DNA of 64,000 bases from Elmis aenea. Lineage: Eukaryota; Arthropoda; Insecta; Coleoptera; Elmidae. Shown piece after piece: positions 49,001 through 60,600 of this stretch. The DNA is taken from contig OX393581.1 in assembly GCA_947652605.1 (NCBI GenBank), forward strand, positions 24,422,788 through 24,486,787, in the 5' to 3' direction. Position numbers and translations under genes: made by a program. Every line of letters starts with the position of its first letter. Positions within the stretch are counted from its first letter, which is position 1. The notes below the pieces were generated by a model that was given only the letters and a program-made list of their open reading frames with translations, made no database searches and was not told the DNA's origin.

Positions 49001-52000
49001 TCATGTGGTACAAGTTACCAAGGTTTTGTAATTTGTTGTTTTATAAATATATGAAAATTAGAAAACAACGATAGTCGGAATTAGCAGTAATGTAGTATAT
49101 TGCTGTTTTTCTTATGTTCAAAAATTTTTGATGTTTATCTCAACAACAGATTTAAAACCTTGGTAACTTGTACCATGAGTTTTATAAGGTTTTACACCTT
49201 GTTTTTTTTTTGTTTTCACAGCCTATGAATTTCTTGAAAAAAAAAACTATAAAACCTTCGTAACTTGGGTATTATTAAAAAGAAATACATCAACCCTTAC
49301 ATATTTGGAACGAGAAAAAAATAAGGAAATTAAATAGATCATAGCCAACTATCGCTCCCATTTAAAAAAAGGTAAGTTTGTGTCATAACTTTATAACGGC
49401 GAGCGTATTTTTTTTTTGTGTAATCAAATTAAACATAAAAATACCTAAAAATTATCTCCATAAATATTTTCGATATTAACAACAATAACGGAGATATGAC
49501 ACATTATTAATATGACAAAAAAACACTTTTTATTCAATATCTCGAAAACCGGAATTGATAGAATATTTTTGACAACGGTCCTGAGTTTGTCTCAAAAAAA
49601 TGCACATTTTTGGCAATTTAACCGTTTCTCTATCTTGCCTATTAACCAAGATGCCCATGCAATCCCATCGAATTTGGACCACCCTGTACATGAAACTTAC
49701 ATGATGCTGCATTTGACTTATCATGTGTATCAAATTTGCTGGAGGTTGTTGTTGTAAAAACTGGATATCTGGAGTCACCTGCAACCAAATCGGCACCTTA
49801 AAATTTATAATGTGAATAATCACGGAAATAATTGCCGTTCATTTTTTCCTTGTTTCCGTTACATACCTGTGGATGTGAAACCATCTGTTGAGCAGCCAAA
49901 TCCCTTTGCTGCAGAGCCGATAAGCTATTCCAGGGTTCCGTCTGACCTAACGATCGCATGGTAGCTGCCTGTTGAATAGCGAACTGTCTCTGCATCATCT
50001 GATATTGAATCACGTCGCTGTCTGGCATATTCGAGACGTCTTGTTTTAACGGGGCTATACGAATCGAGCTCTGGAATGGGTTACCACCGGTCATGTTCAC
50101 CAGGTCACCTAGTCTATAGTACGTTTCATCACACTGTCTTTTAACAAGTAAAGATACAGTAAAATATCCTGCTCTAAACCATTCTGCCATCTCTGTCGAC
50201 AAAAATGGACCTTGTAAATCACCCTGAAACAGAAACGTACTTGTAAAAATGTTCAACTCTAACAAGATGTTGCAGTAAGAGCATTTTGTATTTACAAGAG
50301 ACAAATTTAAACAAATATTACTTGGGGATCCTGATAAAACCATTTTTCATGTACTGGTGGCACCAAATTGGGGGGTGGATGTGTTACTGGGGGTGCAGCG
50401 GACAAACCAAAGTTTTCTACAGAAAGCTTTTTGGGTTTATCTTCATCAACTACTAATTTCTGTACTAAATCCTCTTGCAGTCGATCAAAGTCTTCCTCCA
50501 CCCTAAATATGTTCGGCAAAAAATTAATAATTCTATTTTAGACAAGGATCTGTTGTTATACCTATTGTGTACTACCGTATCTTGACTGTTACTCTCACAG
50601 AAAGTTTTAGGCATTTGGATTTCAGCAGGTAGTCTACTCGATTCATTGCTTCTTCTATGTTTCTCGGTATTTCGTTCTGGTGAACTTGATTCCTTTTTCA
50701 GTTCCATTTTAAGTTTTCCTTTTTCGGCCCTTTCTTCAGCCTCTTTAATGGTGTCATGTTTATCCTCGATTTGTGCAATTTCAAAAGGCTGTAGATTCTA
50801 CAATAAAATGTGATTCACTCAAATGGTTTAACAACTTTTTAGCATCTTAACAGTTTACTAATTGTGTTAATTACATTATTTAACAATGGCATATTCACCG
50901 ACTGAGTTTGTGTGTTAACTGTAACGTTTACATAATTAAAACAGCACATTTAAAAACAAGGAGTGTTAGTTTGGTGGGTTTGACACAAGCATTTTAATCC
51001 TTGATTCAAAATACAACTGTTAAAAAATGTCTCACAAATTAACACAAACCTCTTTAGCTTCATTTTTAATGTCTGGTGGTTTTGATAGGGATAATGCTGA
51101 CTGAGATGAAGGCAATGTGGTGGGATGTACTTTGGTCGTAATGTTTTGTTGTGATACGGATTTTTGTAGTGGTATTTCTCGTTTATTAGGATGTGATGTT
51201 CTTTGGTCCCGCTATGGCAAATAAAATTTCATTGAAAATGTTATTATACGACCTAAAATTATACACAAAATTATATACTACACACCTGCTCATCATCAGA
51301 GCCGTGGAAGGCTCCGGTGGCATCAAAAGAACCACCAGATTCACTGGGATTTTCTGTAGCCCATTCCGGTAGATGGTCATCATTATCCCAAGTACGTCGT
51401 TGAGGAGGTCCTCTGGAACCATCATGCCAGCTAGTACGATTTCCTCGCTCAGGAGGTCCTCCTCGTTCGTCGACTCCATCACCACCATCTCTCCAACTCG
51501 TAGACCGTCCTGACAATGTTACTTCTTCTATTATACCAATTACACATGTAAGAGACTAATAATACATTTCATATGCCCTACTGTATTTATACATCGGTCC
51601 CCTCTTTGTTTAAATGTAAAACAACAACGGAAACTTTAAATTCATATTTTTAGTTACATCAATTTGAACATTTAACTCACCCCATTTTTCCATAGCTCCC
51701 CCCCTCGTATGATTGCTTGTGCGCCAACCTTCATCTTCGTCTGCTGCTCTATTACGTCTCCAGTTATCGACAGATATTGCTCGAGGGCCGTAGTCCTTAC
51801 GAGGACTCCAATCTGAAGGTTCGCCATTACCCCAACCACCTCCTCCTTCATAACCACTTCGACCATAAGTCTGATATGGCCCACGACCTCTACTTATTCG
51901 ACCACCACGTTCAAGGGACCCACCCCGACCACGCCCGAGGCCACCCGGTGGAACTGACCGTGACTGCCACAGCCTCTGATGTAAAAATTAAGAACAATAA

Positions 52001-52425
52001 ATCATTTCAATAACAGGGCAGGTAAGAGACTAAAAGCACCAACAAACCTCTTCATCTGCGTGTGGGATAAGAGCCAATGGTGATAGTGCTTGTTCTGAGT
52101 ATAGAGGTGTAAAATTGGTGAGATAATTGGGGGATCGTATTCCTTTTTCAAATAGTGCCAGCATTTCTTCTCGTCCGTATCTAAAAACATAATTAAATAA
52201 TTTTTTAAAACTTGCTTGTACTACAACAAAATAACATTAGATTTAAGTAATTTTAATTAAAATAGCATTTTCTTAAGACTAATAAATCAAAGTATTTGTA
52301 TAAAAGCACACTTACCGATACTCAGCTAACTGATATCTAGCACCTCCACCTGAACCTCCTCCTGTAGAACCTTCGGAAGAAAGGTTGCGTAACCACTCAG
52401 GGCCAAAATTCATGGAGTCGGTCAT
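40065..52425 (-). CDS. Gigyf: Gigyf (GRB10-interacting GYF protein), 18 exons
   Basis: A cytoplasmic adaptor that, with 4EHP, represses translation of target mRNAs. Exons in coding order: 52316-52425, 52048-52180, 51681-51975, 51286-51509, 51050-51211, 50562-50797, 50322-50502, 49867-50223, 49701-49778, 47800-48360, 47437-47742, 47171-47379, 44538-44745, 44320-44445, 44128-44266, 43830-44066, 43500-43723, 40065-40187; 3,909 bases, 1,302 residues, frame intact. N-terminus NFGPEWLR...[15 protein letters not shown] carries the 4EHP-binding motif. RG-rich and tryptophan-containing segments follow. The GYF domain at about 437-490 ([25 protein letters not shown]) binds proline-rich ligands. A GL-repeat segment (592-779), a glutamate/lysine-rich coiled coil (780-1020) and the conserved [14 protein letters not shown] and GFWDE segments precede the typical end ([17 protein letters not shown]). 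Start at ATG 52425 matches the family N-terminus. Confidence 0.92.
40490..40705. mobile_element. hAT-type MITE, 216 bases, perfect 8-bp duplication
   Basis: Ends cagggttcggcaac and gttgccgacccctg are inverted; ctctatat flanks both sides (40482-40489 and 40706-40713). Confidence 0.92.
41319..41805. mobile_element. foldback element, about 490 bases
   Basis: Left arm gacaaccaattaacaaac..aaaagttttgaaagcc and right arm ggctttcaaaacttttagtttgttgattggttgtc are reverse complements; arms are about 110 bases or more. No ORF. Confidence 0.75.
41909..42367. mobile_element. hAT-type MITE made of accggtttt units, 8-bp duplication
   Basis: Ends cagggctagaaaccg and cggtttcatgccctg are inverted; tgtgtaat flanks both sides (41901-41908 and 42368-42375). 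The body repeats aaaaccggtt. Confidence 0.92.
42425..42770. mobile_element. family D repeat, right end
   Basis: Matches 53360-53680 in the same order: ccgattcggcttaaaaagt, ttttctcggataccgttt, atttccaatttctct, ending ...ccctgtata. Confidence 0.65.
44987..45665. mobile_element. family B repeat, single arm, split by a TTAA MITE
   Basis: Starts tacagagtgtttcact and follows the family B arm to about 45665. An unrelated 246-base element at 45093-45338 interrupts it. Confidence 0.75.
45093..45338. mobile_element. TTAA-flanked piggyBac-type MITE inside family B
   Basis: Ends ttaaccctttgcggtccaa and ttggaccgcaaagggttaa are perfect inverted repeats with TTAA at each tip. The family B arm is otherwise continuous on both sides, which confirms the insertion. 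Confidence 0.92.
46166..47107. mobile_element. family A palindrome, third copy, left arm shortened
   Basis: The right arm is full and ends aagaaacaccctgtata; the left arm starts tatacagggttcggagtta and has lost about 80 bases present in the other copies. In a Gigyf intron. Confidence 0.8.
48479..49689. mobile_element. 1.2-kb palindrome in a Gigyf intron
   Basis: Left end tacaggctggtccaaattcg, right end cgaatttggaccaccctgta. Arms share gagaaacggttaaatt and atggagataatt blocks and run nearly to the centre. Its right end lies 12 bases from a Gigyf exon (49701). Confidence 0.85.
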
Positions 52426-53067
52426 GCTAAGGCAATGAAACATTAAATCATTTGAAAAGTACATGACTTACAATTTTGTTATCACTTTGGACTACTTCAA
52501 CACATACAGTAAATTAAAAGGATACTTAGATTATAAAATTCCTTTTGTTTATCTTTAGCATGTGGGCATAACTCAACTAAGTAATTAGTTCTCAATCTAG
52601 CATAAACATGGAGGGAACTATTTATAGTTTGTGCATGAAACTAGCACACGTTTTAATAGATCTAGTAAACAGATCTTCAAAGGTACAGATTACAAGATAG
52701 CTTTAAATTTTTTTTCTAGTTTTTATGTGAACTATCATGAGGCCTGGGGCAAAAAGCTTAGGTGGCACTATGAGAAAATATGGTCTATTACTAATTCGAC
52801 GATAGTTCAAATACATCAAAAATTTATTTGAAAAAAGGACTTTTGTGTTACATTCGCTCTGGCTTTCAAGACACTTCTGGTTTTGAGTACAAATACCTGC
52901 TTTTAGAGACACACACTAAATATGCGATCAACATCAATGGCTGAAGCTAAAAATTGTAGGTTAATGCGCTTGCGTGTAAATGTCAAAGATAAGCTAGTGG
53001 CACTAAAAAGCTGGTGCCGTTCCGTGATACATATGAACTACTGTTAAAAAACATCAGCGATATTAAT

Positions 53068-53680
53068 TATACAGGGTTATTCAAAAAGAATGAACCGATT
53101 TCATTACGCAATATTTTATTAAGGAAAAGTAATAAAAAAACTCAAGGCAGGTGGTCATAAGTATTCTACTCATAATTTTTTTAAAATTTTTAAGTTCAAA
53201 CGTACCCAAAAATAGCATTTATGAGTAAAATATACAAACATAATATATTTTATTTGTATGGGAATATAGTCTGTCGCGCAATTTTGAAATACGGAATTAT
53301 AATTTTAGTTTTTTTCAAATTTTCGGGGGGATTTATCCCCCTAATCCCCCCTTGCGTATGCCACTGGTTGTTATAAAACAATAGCGAATCAACATAAGAA
53401 AACATTGTGACCACTATCCGATTCGGCTTAAAAAGTAGCTTAAGCAGTGTTTTTTCACATTTGGAATATTTTGTAATCAAAAATTTACAGGCGATTATCA
53501 AAAATCGTATTTTCCGGGTTTTCCTCATTTTCTCGGATACCGTTTGAGTTATTTCCAATTTCTCTTCGGATTATTAATAAGCATAGAATTTAGCAACTTT
53601 GTCAAATTAAACCATTACTCTAACTATTATTATACGCGAGATTCCATGCTTAAAACTCGATTTTCAAGCATCCTGTATAT
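53068..53680. mobile_element. family D repeat
   Basis: Left end tatacagggttattcaaaaa, right end caagcatcctgtata. The right 320 bases match the copy at 42425-42770. Inside is a ggggggatt..gggggataaatcc-type scrap near 53330. Confidence 0.6.
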
Positions 53681-54559
53681 GAAGCAATTTGCACATTCCC
53701 TGCTCAAAAAGTAGATCTTAGGTACTTGAAATATATGGATATTTGAATTTCTGTTTTGTTTTTGTTGTTTGCATGTAACCATTTTCACCAGTTTGGTACC
53801 ATGAAAATCAAACAGATCCTCGATTTTTAAACCCATTGTGGCTATTATAAAATTGTTCGTATTTATATGAGAAAATTTTATTTATTTATTTAAACTTGTA
53901 TTTAAGTTAAACCTAAAACAGAAAAATCTTCCTGATGCTTACCTTAAGACTAAATATCCAGCAGAAGATTCACCGGTGAACTTTATTATTCTAATGTAAA
54001 TCGACATTAAAGCACAATTCACCGTACATTAAAGGTAATTAAGAGCCTTTTACTCTCTTATATTTTTGATGAGGCTTTTTGTATGTGTTGTGCACTTTCA
54101 AGGAGCGAATTTTGGGAATGATTTAAACAACTTAAACTTTTCTCTGTCGTGGTCGTGGCTAACTAATTTAACGAATGTAAGTCATTTTCAAATATAATAT
54201 TATATTACACTTTCAATTTTAAACAGTTCCATTGTGCAAATATAATATTTAAAATTAAAACACACGTTTTTGACTTTAGGAATCGAGCTATAGATCAAAT
54301 TAATTAAATTACGAGGTAATTAGTTGATACGCTGCTATAAACGATTTTTTAAATGAAAAACACAGTTTTTTTTAGGGTTTTTAACGACTTTTCTTAACAA
54401 AGTATTTTTAATAGTCGCTATTTAGAGCAAAATGATTTAAAACAGTTTGTTCGTGCTACAATCTTATTTATTAACAATTTTATGATATTCGTAGTTAATA
54501 ATGGATTTGTTGCATATTAAAATAATCCCTTGAGTTGTATAGTATAATATTTAATAAGC

Positions 54560-54565
54560 TTTATT
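54560..54565 (-). terminator. poly(A) signal candidate for the SecA-like gene
   Basis: tttatt on the plus strand (aataaa on the coding strand), about 97 bases past the stop codon. Confidence 0.4.
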
Positions 54566-54661
54566 TTAATAATTACACAATTATTGTTATTTTAAAATAT
54601 AACAAGGCATTAACTATTATCAATACGTTAATGTATTTAATTTTATAACGCTAAATGATAA

Positions 54662-57600
54662 TTAGTCAAGTGTTATGTTTAACAATTTGTTTTTTTTATA
54701 ATCAAAAATATTTTCTATTACTACTACCATATTAGCTTGCATTAAATCTGCAATTAATAATCTTAAATCAGCGACGTCCATTTCTACACCATCAGCAATG
54801 GTGGAAAGTAACGTTTTTCTAGTTCCATTATCGTTTTTCTTTCCAATTAAAGACCAAGCAATCGATTGATCAACATCACAATATAAGACTTTTATAGAGT
54901 ATGCATGATTTATACCCACTTCGTAAACAATTTGATCATTTTCGTCGTATATTTTTACACTTCTGCAAATCGCTTCACTTACAATGTTTAAATGGAAGGG
55001 GTCTATATCTAACCCTCTTCGTATTTCGTCTATTGCAGATTTGGCCGACTCTACCAATAAATAATCCGTCTTAATATCAGTTGCGTTTAAGATTTCCGTG
55101 TTTTTGTAATGTGAGCTAGGATGTTGAACGAACATTTCAAATTCTTTTTCAATCTTTTTCAAGTCGATTATACTTGTATGTGTAGTTGCGTTTTTCCATT
55201 TGCTTAGTCGAGGAATAAGCTCTGCCATGTACTTTTCACTCATTGAATTAAATATTTCGCTTAATTTTATGCATGTTGTCACATTCGTTGACGAATTGAA
55301 TTGCTCTTGATTTTTTGATGGTAAATTTTCAATTACATGGCGTTGTAAAAACTGCACACCAAAACCAACTGTTGATACGATAAAGTGAACAGATTTTTCA
55401 ATTCCGTATTCTTCACTGGTGATGTGTTCTCTGCAGTTGTTGATAGTCATATTTATTGCTTTAAAGATATCTTTTAGGTCTAAATTTTCGTTGCGGTAAG
55501 CAAAACTGATAACGCAAAGAGCAAATTTACTAAGAATTTTGTTAAGTTCAGTAAGCGTTAGAAAAAATTCGTCGTTCGCAAAAGATAAATGCATCCCTTC
55601 GATCTGTATAAATCCAACAAAACCTTCAGCTTTAAATTCTGCTAAATCTTCTTCACTTAGCTGTATTTTTTCTTTGGACATACATTCATCAATTTGGATC
55701 AAATTAATTGCTACACCCATCTTATTTTCTTTGGCGGCTGCAAGTATGGTGATAGCATCGCGTATAGTTCGTTTTTGAATATAATAAACTGCTTTTTTAT
55801 TAATGACACCAGTTAAGCTAGACGTGTTTGACGAATAACTATACGCAACTAAATCTAATGATGGTTCTAATTCATTTTCTATTACAAATTTTGCCTTCTC
55901 TAAGTCTTTAACCGCAATAGCCATCGCTCCATTTTCATTGTATTCTTGAATCGATTGTCCATATTTGGCTATAATCGCGAAAGCCTTATTGTAAGAGGCA
56001 TTAGCAGAAAAAACAGGCTCTTTTTCTAACGCCCTAGAAAACTGTGCGATGGCTTCTTTAAATTTACCCATTTTAATATATGCGTGTCCCATGGAAATGT
56101 AATAATTTGCACTTTGTATAGCTACATCATTATAGTCACTATTTCTATTGCACTCTCCCAGCAATTCCTCTTTCAAACAATCAAAACTTGTCCTAATTTC
56201 ATTGTCATTCCCTGCTGTTTCTTTTAAGCTCATATTTTCGATCAACAACCACAATCCAAATCGTTCGAACGCGTGTACTATTTTAATTTTTACAAATTCT
56301 TCCGGCACTTTTTTAATATTAAATTGCTTGATTGCTTTTATCGTGTCGCAAAATTCGTTGAAATAAAATTCCATCCGTAGGGCGTGTTGCAATGTTTTTT
56401 CAGCATACTGTAAACGATTTTTTTCTTGTTCACATTTTTTAATTCTGATTTGTTCTATTTGTGCTTCATCTTTATTAAATAAGACGTATTGAAAAGTGCT
56501 ACAGCGACCACTCTTACGCACTAACTGTAGAGTTTGGTGCTCTTTTCGTTCGTCTGATGGTAGATACGTCAAACAAAGATGTAATCCTCCATTTCTTTGA
56601 ATTTTTTTCGATCCGTTGCACTTTATTGACCGGATTAAATAGCTGTTGATGATGATGACTTCTTGATGTTTAACTGCAAGATGAATTGGTTTTAAACCAT
56701 CGATTTTTCGAAAGTGTCTTACAACATATGTGTGCTGTTTGATCAGTTCCTTTTCTATCAGTTCTCCCGTTTCATTCCCCTTCGTTATTATTAAAACTGC
56801 TCTATTATTTCTTAGTTTACTTATACAGCTTGCAACTATAGTTTCAACCCAATAATTTTTATTGTGCATCACAATGGGATTTAATTGATAACACTGCGTT
56901 TTTCTACATGGAGGAATTCTTATCGTTTCAACATTATACAATCGTTTAAGCAATTTTTTTGTATATTTATTGCATGTATTTTCGGTTAAGCCATACACAT
57001 TGTTGCTATATCGGTTAAAGAAAGAAACATTCGTTATTAAATTAGTAATTAAAATATCTGTTGTTAATTTTAGACAGTGCTTGATTTGTAAAAACTGAAT
57101 TAATTCGATGGTCCATTCAATTTCATCTGGTCCGGTATCAAAATCGTTTTCTAATGGAATAATACAATTTGCTTCAATGCAGTAATGTTTTTGTTCTATC
57201 AATTTTAGCTTTGCAATTACCGCACTTTCTATCCACTTTTTCAACTGCACTTTCAGGACGCACTCACGTAAATGTTGCGGAAGTTTTAGGGTAGGAAAAT
57301 CTTGTGATGTTAACTGGTCTTTAACAGTTGAATCCCTGAGTAGTTTCCTCATGTACTTTTCTGTTAAAGATTTTAGAGTAGCTTCATAGTTTTCGTTATC
57401 TGGAATGAGAATTCTTGTAGGGTTTATTATAATCTCTCCGGTGGAATTAATATTATTGCCGTCAGCAACCAAGAAAGTTTTACCATTCATCTCTTTGGCG
57501 TATTTTTTAACTTCATTTAAATAGATCCAGATAGTAGCCAATACTGGTTCTAGATGTTTTGTCATTGATATATTTGATGGCAAAGAGATAGTGCAGTTTT

Positions 57601-60600
57601 CATTATCGGTTAAAAGGCTATCAATTTCGTCAACGATAGCTATTTGATAGTTTCTTTCTTGTCTCGTTTGTGCTATTTGCAATTGCTCGCGTAAAGTGTC
57701 TGTCTGAAAGGCATAAGCAGTGCCAAACACGACTTGATCTTTGTAGTAGGGTAGATTTTCGGAACAAGCTTCTATGTAAGATGTACTTACCTCAAATAAA
57801 TTAAATAAATGCTTCAACTGTTTGATTCTCGATTTTGGTGAGTCTGAAATAACGTCTACAAAGTGACCGCTCAATGCTTTAAAAATTGCAAACATTGCTA
57901 TTATGATCGATTTATCTTCCTCGTCATGTACCTGGAGGATCGTTCCATTAGTTTCCTTACTAATTTTCAACACTAAAATTGATATAATCTGTGTCGGTCG
58001 TGGTAAATAACCAGCATGAATTTGTGTTGCTCGCATTATAACGGCTAGCTTTTGATTATCGTTGACTGATTGTTTTTTTCTAACTAAACTTGCCCAGTGT
58101 TGTATATCTAATTCATTCCACTCACAAATGGAAGGTGACAGAGGCAGCATATATGATTTGCAGTTAAAAGCTTTTTTAATTGCTTCGTATTCTTGATATA
58201 TTGCGTTTATTTGAGCGGAGTCAAAACAGCCATCTTTTAACATGTCTTCTTTAATATCTGCAAGGGTTTTGGCGAATGTGCGTTTACATCTTTGAAATAG
58301 GGCTAAAGTATGAACCTCTTTTTCCCAAGTTTCAGCATTTTTAGTGTTAAAAATGTCGATTAGATATTCTCCTTTTAAATTTATATCGTACTCTTTTAGA
58401 TTGTAGTCCTTTATAACTTGTAGGCAATTGATTAAGTGGAAAACATCTTGGTCATGTTTAATTGCTTTGAGTAGCAGTTTAAACGAATTTGTTTTCCAGC
58501 CAGCTGTTACAATGTCCGCAGCACTTTTAAGTAATCGTTCTATGGTATGTTTGTGTGCTGCTTTTATTATAGTTTGAAACTCCTCCTTGCAAGTTTTATT
58601 TATGCAGAGATTGTCCAATGATAGCTTATCATTAACTTGAAGCAACGGGTTTATCGGCGATAATAATATTTGAGATACATTACTGTTTAAAATGTACTCA
58701 AGTTTTGCTCGAGTTAAGTTACACAATGCTTCTACAAAATTATTGCATGGTTCTTGAAAAATTGAAGTCACAACATCACTGTTCGGTGATGTTTTTACGG
58801 CTCTTAAGAGCTTCGTTAATTCCATCGTTGTTAAATCTTTAAAAGCGACGACTTTGTTGAGAGTATTTAAGTTAATGAAACGAACGTGTTTTGTTATATC
58901 TTCTAGTTCACTTTCGGTAACGTTAATGTTTCGAAGCATCAGTTGGTGTGCCAGCCAAACCCTTATTAAATTCTGTTTCAGGACGTCAAACGTGTCATAA
59001 TTTTTAAAAACAATATCGAGAGCTTTTGTATTACACTGTAAAAGAACTAATAAACCATAAACTTCCTCAAAATTTAATAAATAGTCCAGCTGTTTATCGA
59101 TTAGTGTCTGGAGAACTTTTTCTAAAGTGTATCTCGAGGTGCTGGCCTTTATTGAAGTTTCTAAACGTTTAACTTCATCTCGGAATACTTTAATATCGAA
59201 CTTGTTAATGTTTTTGGCATCACGTAGCTTAATTATTCCACACAAGAGCGAATCACAAAGTAACTCCCTGGGCCATGTATGCAAATTACAGTTAATTAAG
59301 ATGGCTTCATCGATTTTGGGACGATTAACAGTGGCATAATTTAAAACGTTGATGATATCAAAAGCTTTCAAGTTGTTGATGTTCTGTTTTATGAAACTGC
59401 TCAAAGGTTTCCATAGATTGCTGTTTCGCTGCGATGTAAGAAATAATCTGTAGTATTCGGACAAAAAATTTTTGGGAATTTCTGGATGGCTGCTTATCCA
59501 ATACTTTTCCAGAGATTGGTAAGCCGTTTTGATTAAAATGAGATGTTTCCCTCTGCCGTTACTTCGGTTAAAAGTTATTTCGATAATCTTTTTGATGCAA
59601 AAATTTATAAGATTAGGAAAGTTGTGGTTTGTTATTTGTTGGGACACTATTGTTAAGGCTAATATGCGATTGTCGATATCTTCTAACGTTGAACTCGCTA
59701 GTTCAATTAATTTCTTTAAAACATTGCTTAATATTTGCATGTGTTTGGACTGATGTTCAACCGATTTGAGAAAATGCCGTTTAACCAGAAGCAGATCGTA
59801 TTTTACATTATTAGATATGCAGGCAATTTGTCGTAGTCTGCGAAATTCTTTTTCTTTTGATATTTTATCAAGTAAATTTAAACAAAACGACGTTAAAATT
59901 TTGGAACAATTTAAAGCATCCTTGCCATTTTTCTTCAGAGTATTAATAAATATATTTTCTATACTAGAATTTGTCAGTAAGTTGGTATTTTTCGAAGCAA
60001 CTTCACACAGTTTTCCAATAACTTCGTCCTTTATATCTTGTTGTTGGTGTATTTCCCAGAAAATATCTCCGATTGCAGCCCATTGCTTATGAAGATTGGC
60101 ATCTTTGAAACTGCTCGTAAGAGTTTTTAAAAATTTTTGCGTAAAAGTGTATCCAGTCGACACCAAATATTGACAATCTCCGATAATTTCCTTGTTGATA
60201 TTTTGTGAACTAGTTATTCTTTTATGTTTCGTTAAAATTTCTTGTAAATCTCTTGGGATTTCTTGAATAGCGTTGCATTTTTCAATTACACATTCAATAA
60301 CATGTTTACTTTTTTCGTCTTTCAAAGAACATAACATGAAATGAAAGTCTGGCAAAAACGTTGTTAAAACATCTGCGTACTGCGAAATTTGCGTGATATC
60401 CTGCAGGACCTTTAATAGTTTAAGGTTTTCGTCGCTAGGTGCAGAATATATCTTGCAAATTACACAATTTAAAATAGCTAGAGTATCAGAAGGATGACAA
60501 ACTTCCACGGTTAAGAACATGTTAATGTTCGCCAAAGTAATAGATTCAATATCTGTGCGGTCCAGTATATTTTCGAAATTTACCAAGTACGTTTTAGAAT

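Larger units (their letters stand above)
52426..54661. other. gap between Gigyf and the SecA-like gene
   Basis: Should contain the Gigyf promoter and the 3' UTR of the SecA-like gene. Holds a family D copy at 53068-53680. No other exon seen; the remainder is AT-rich. Confidence 0.5.
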
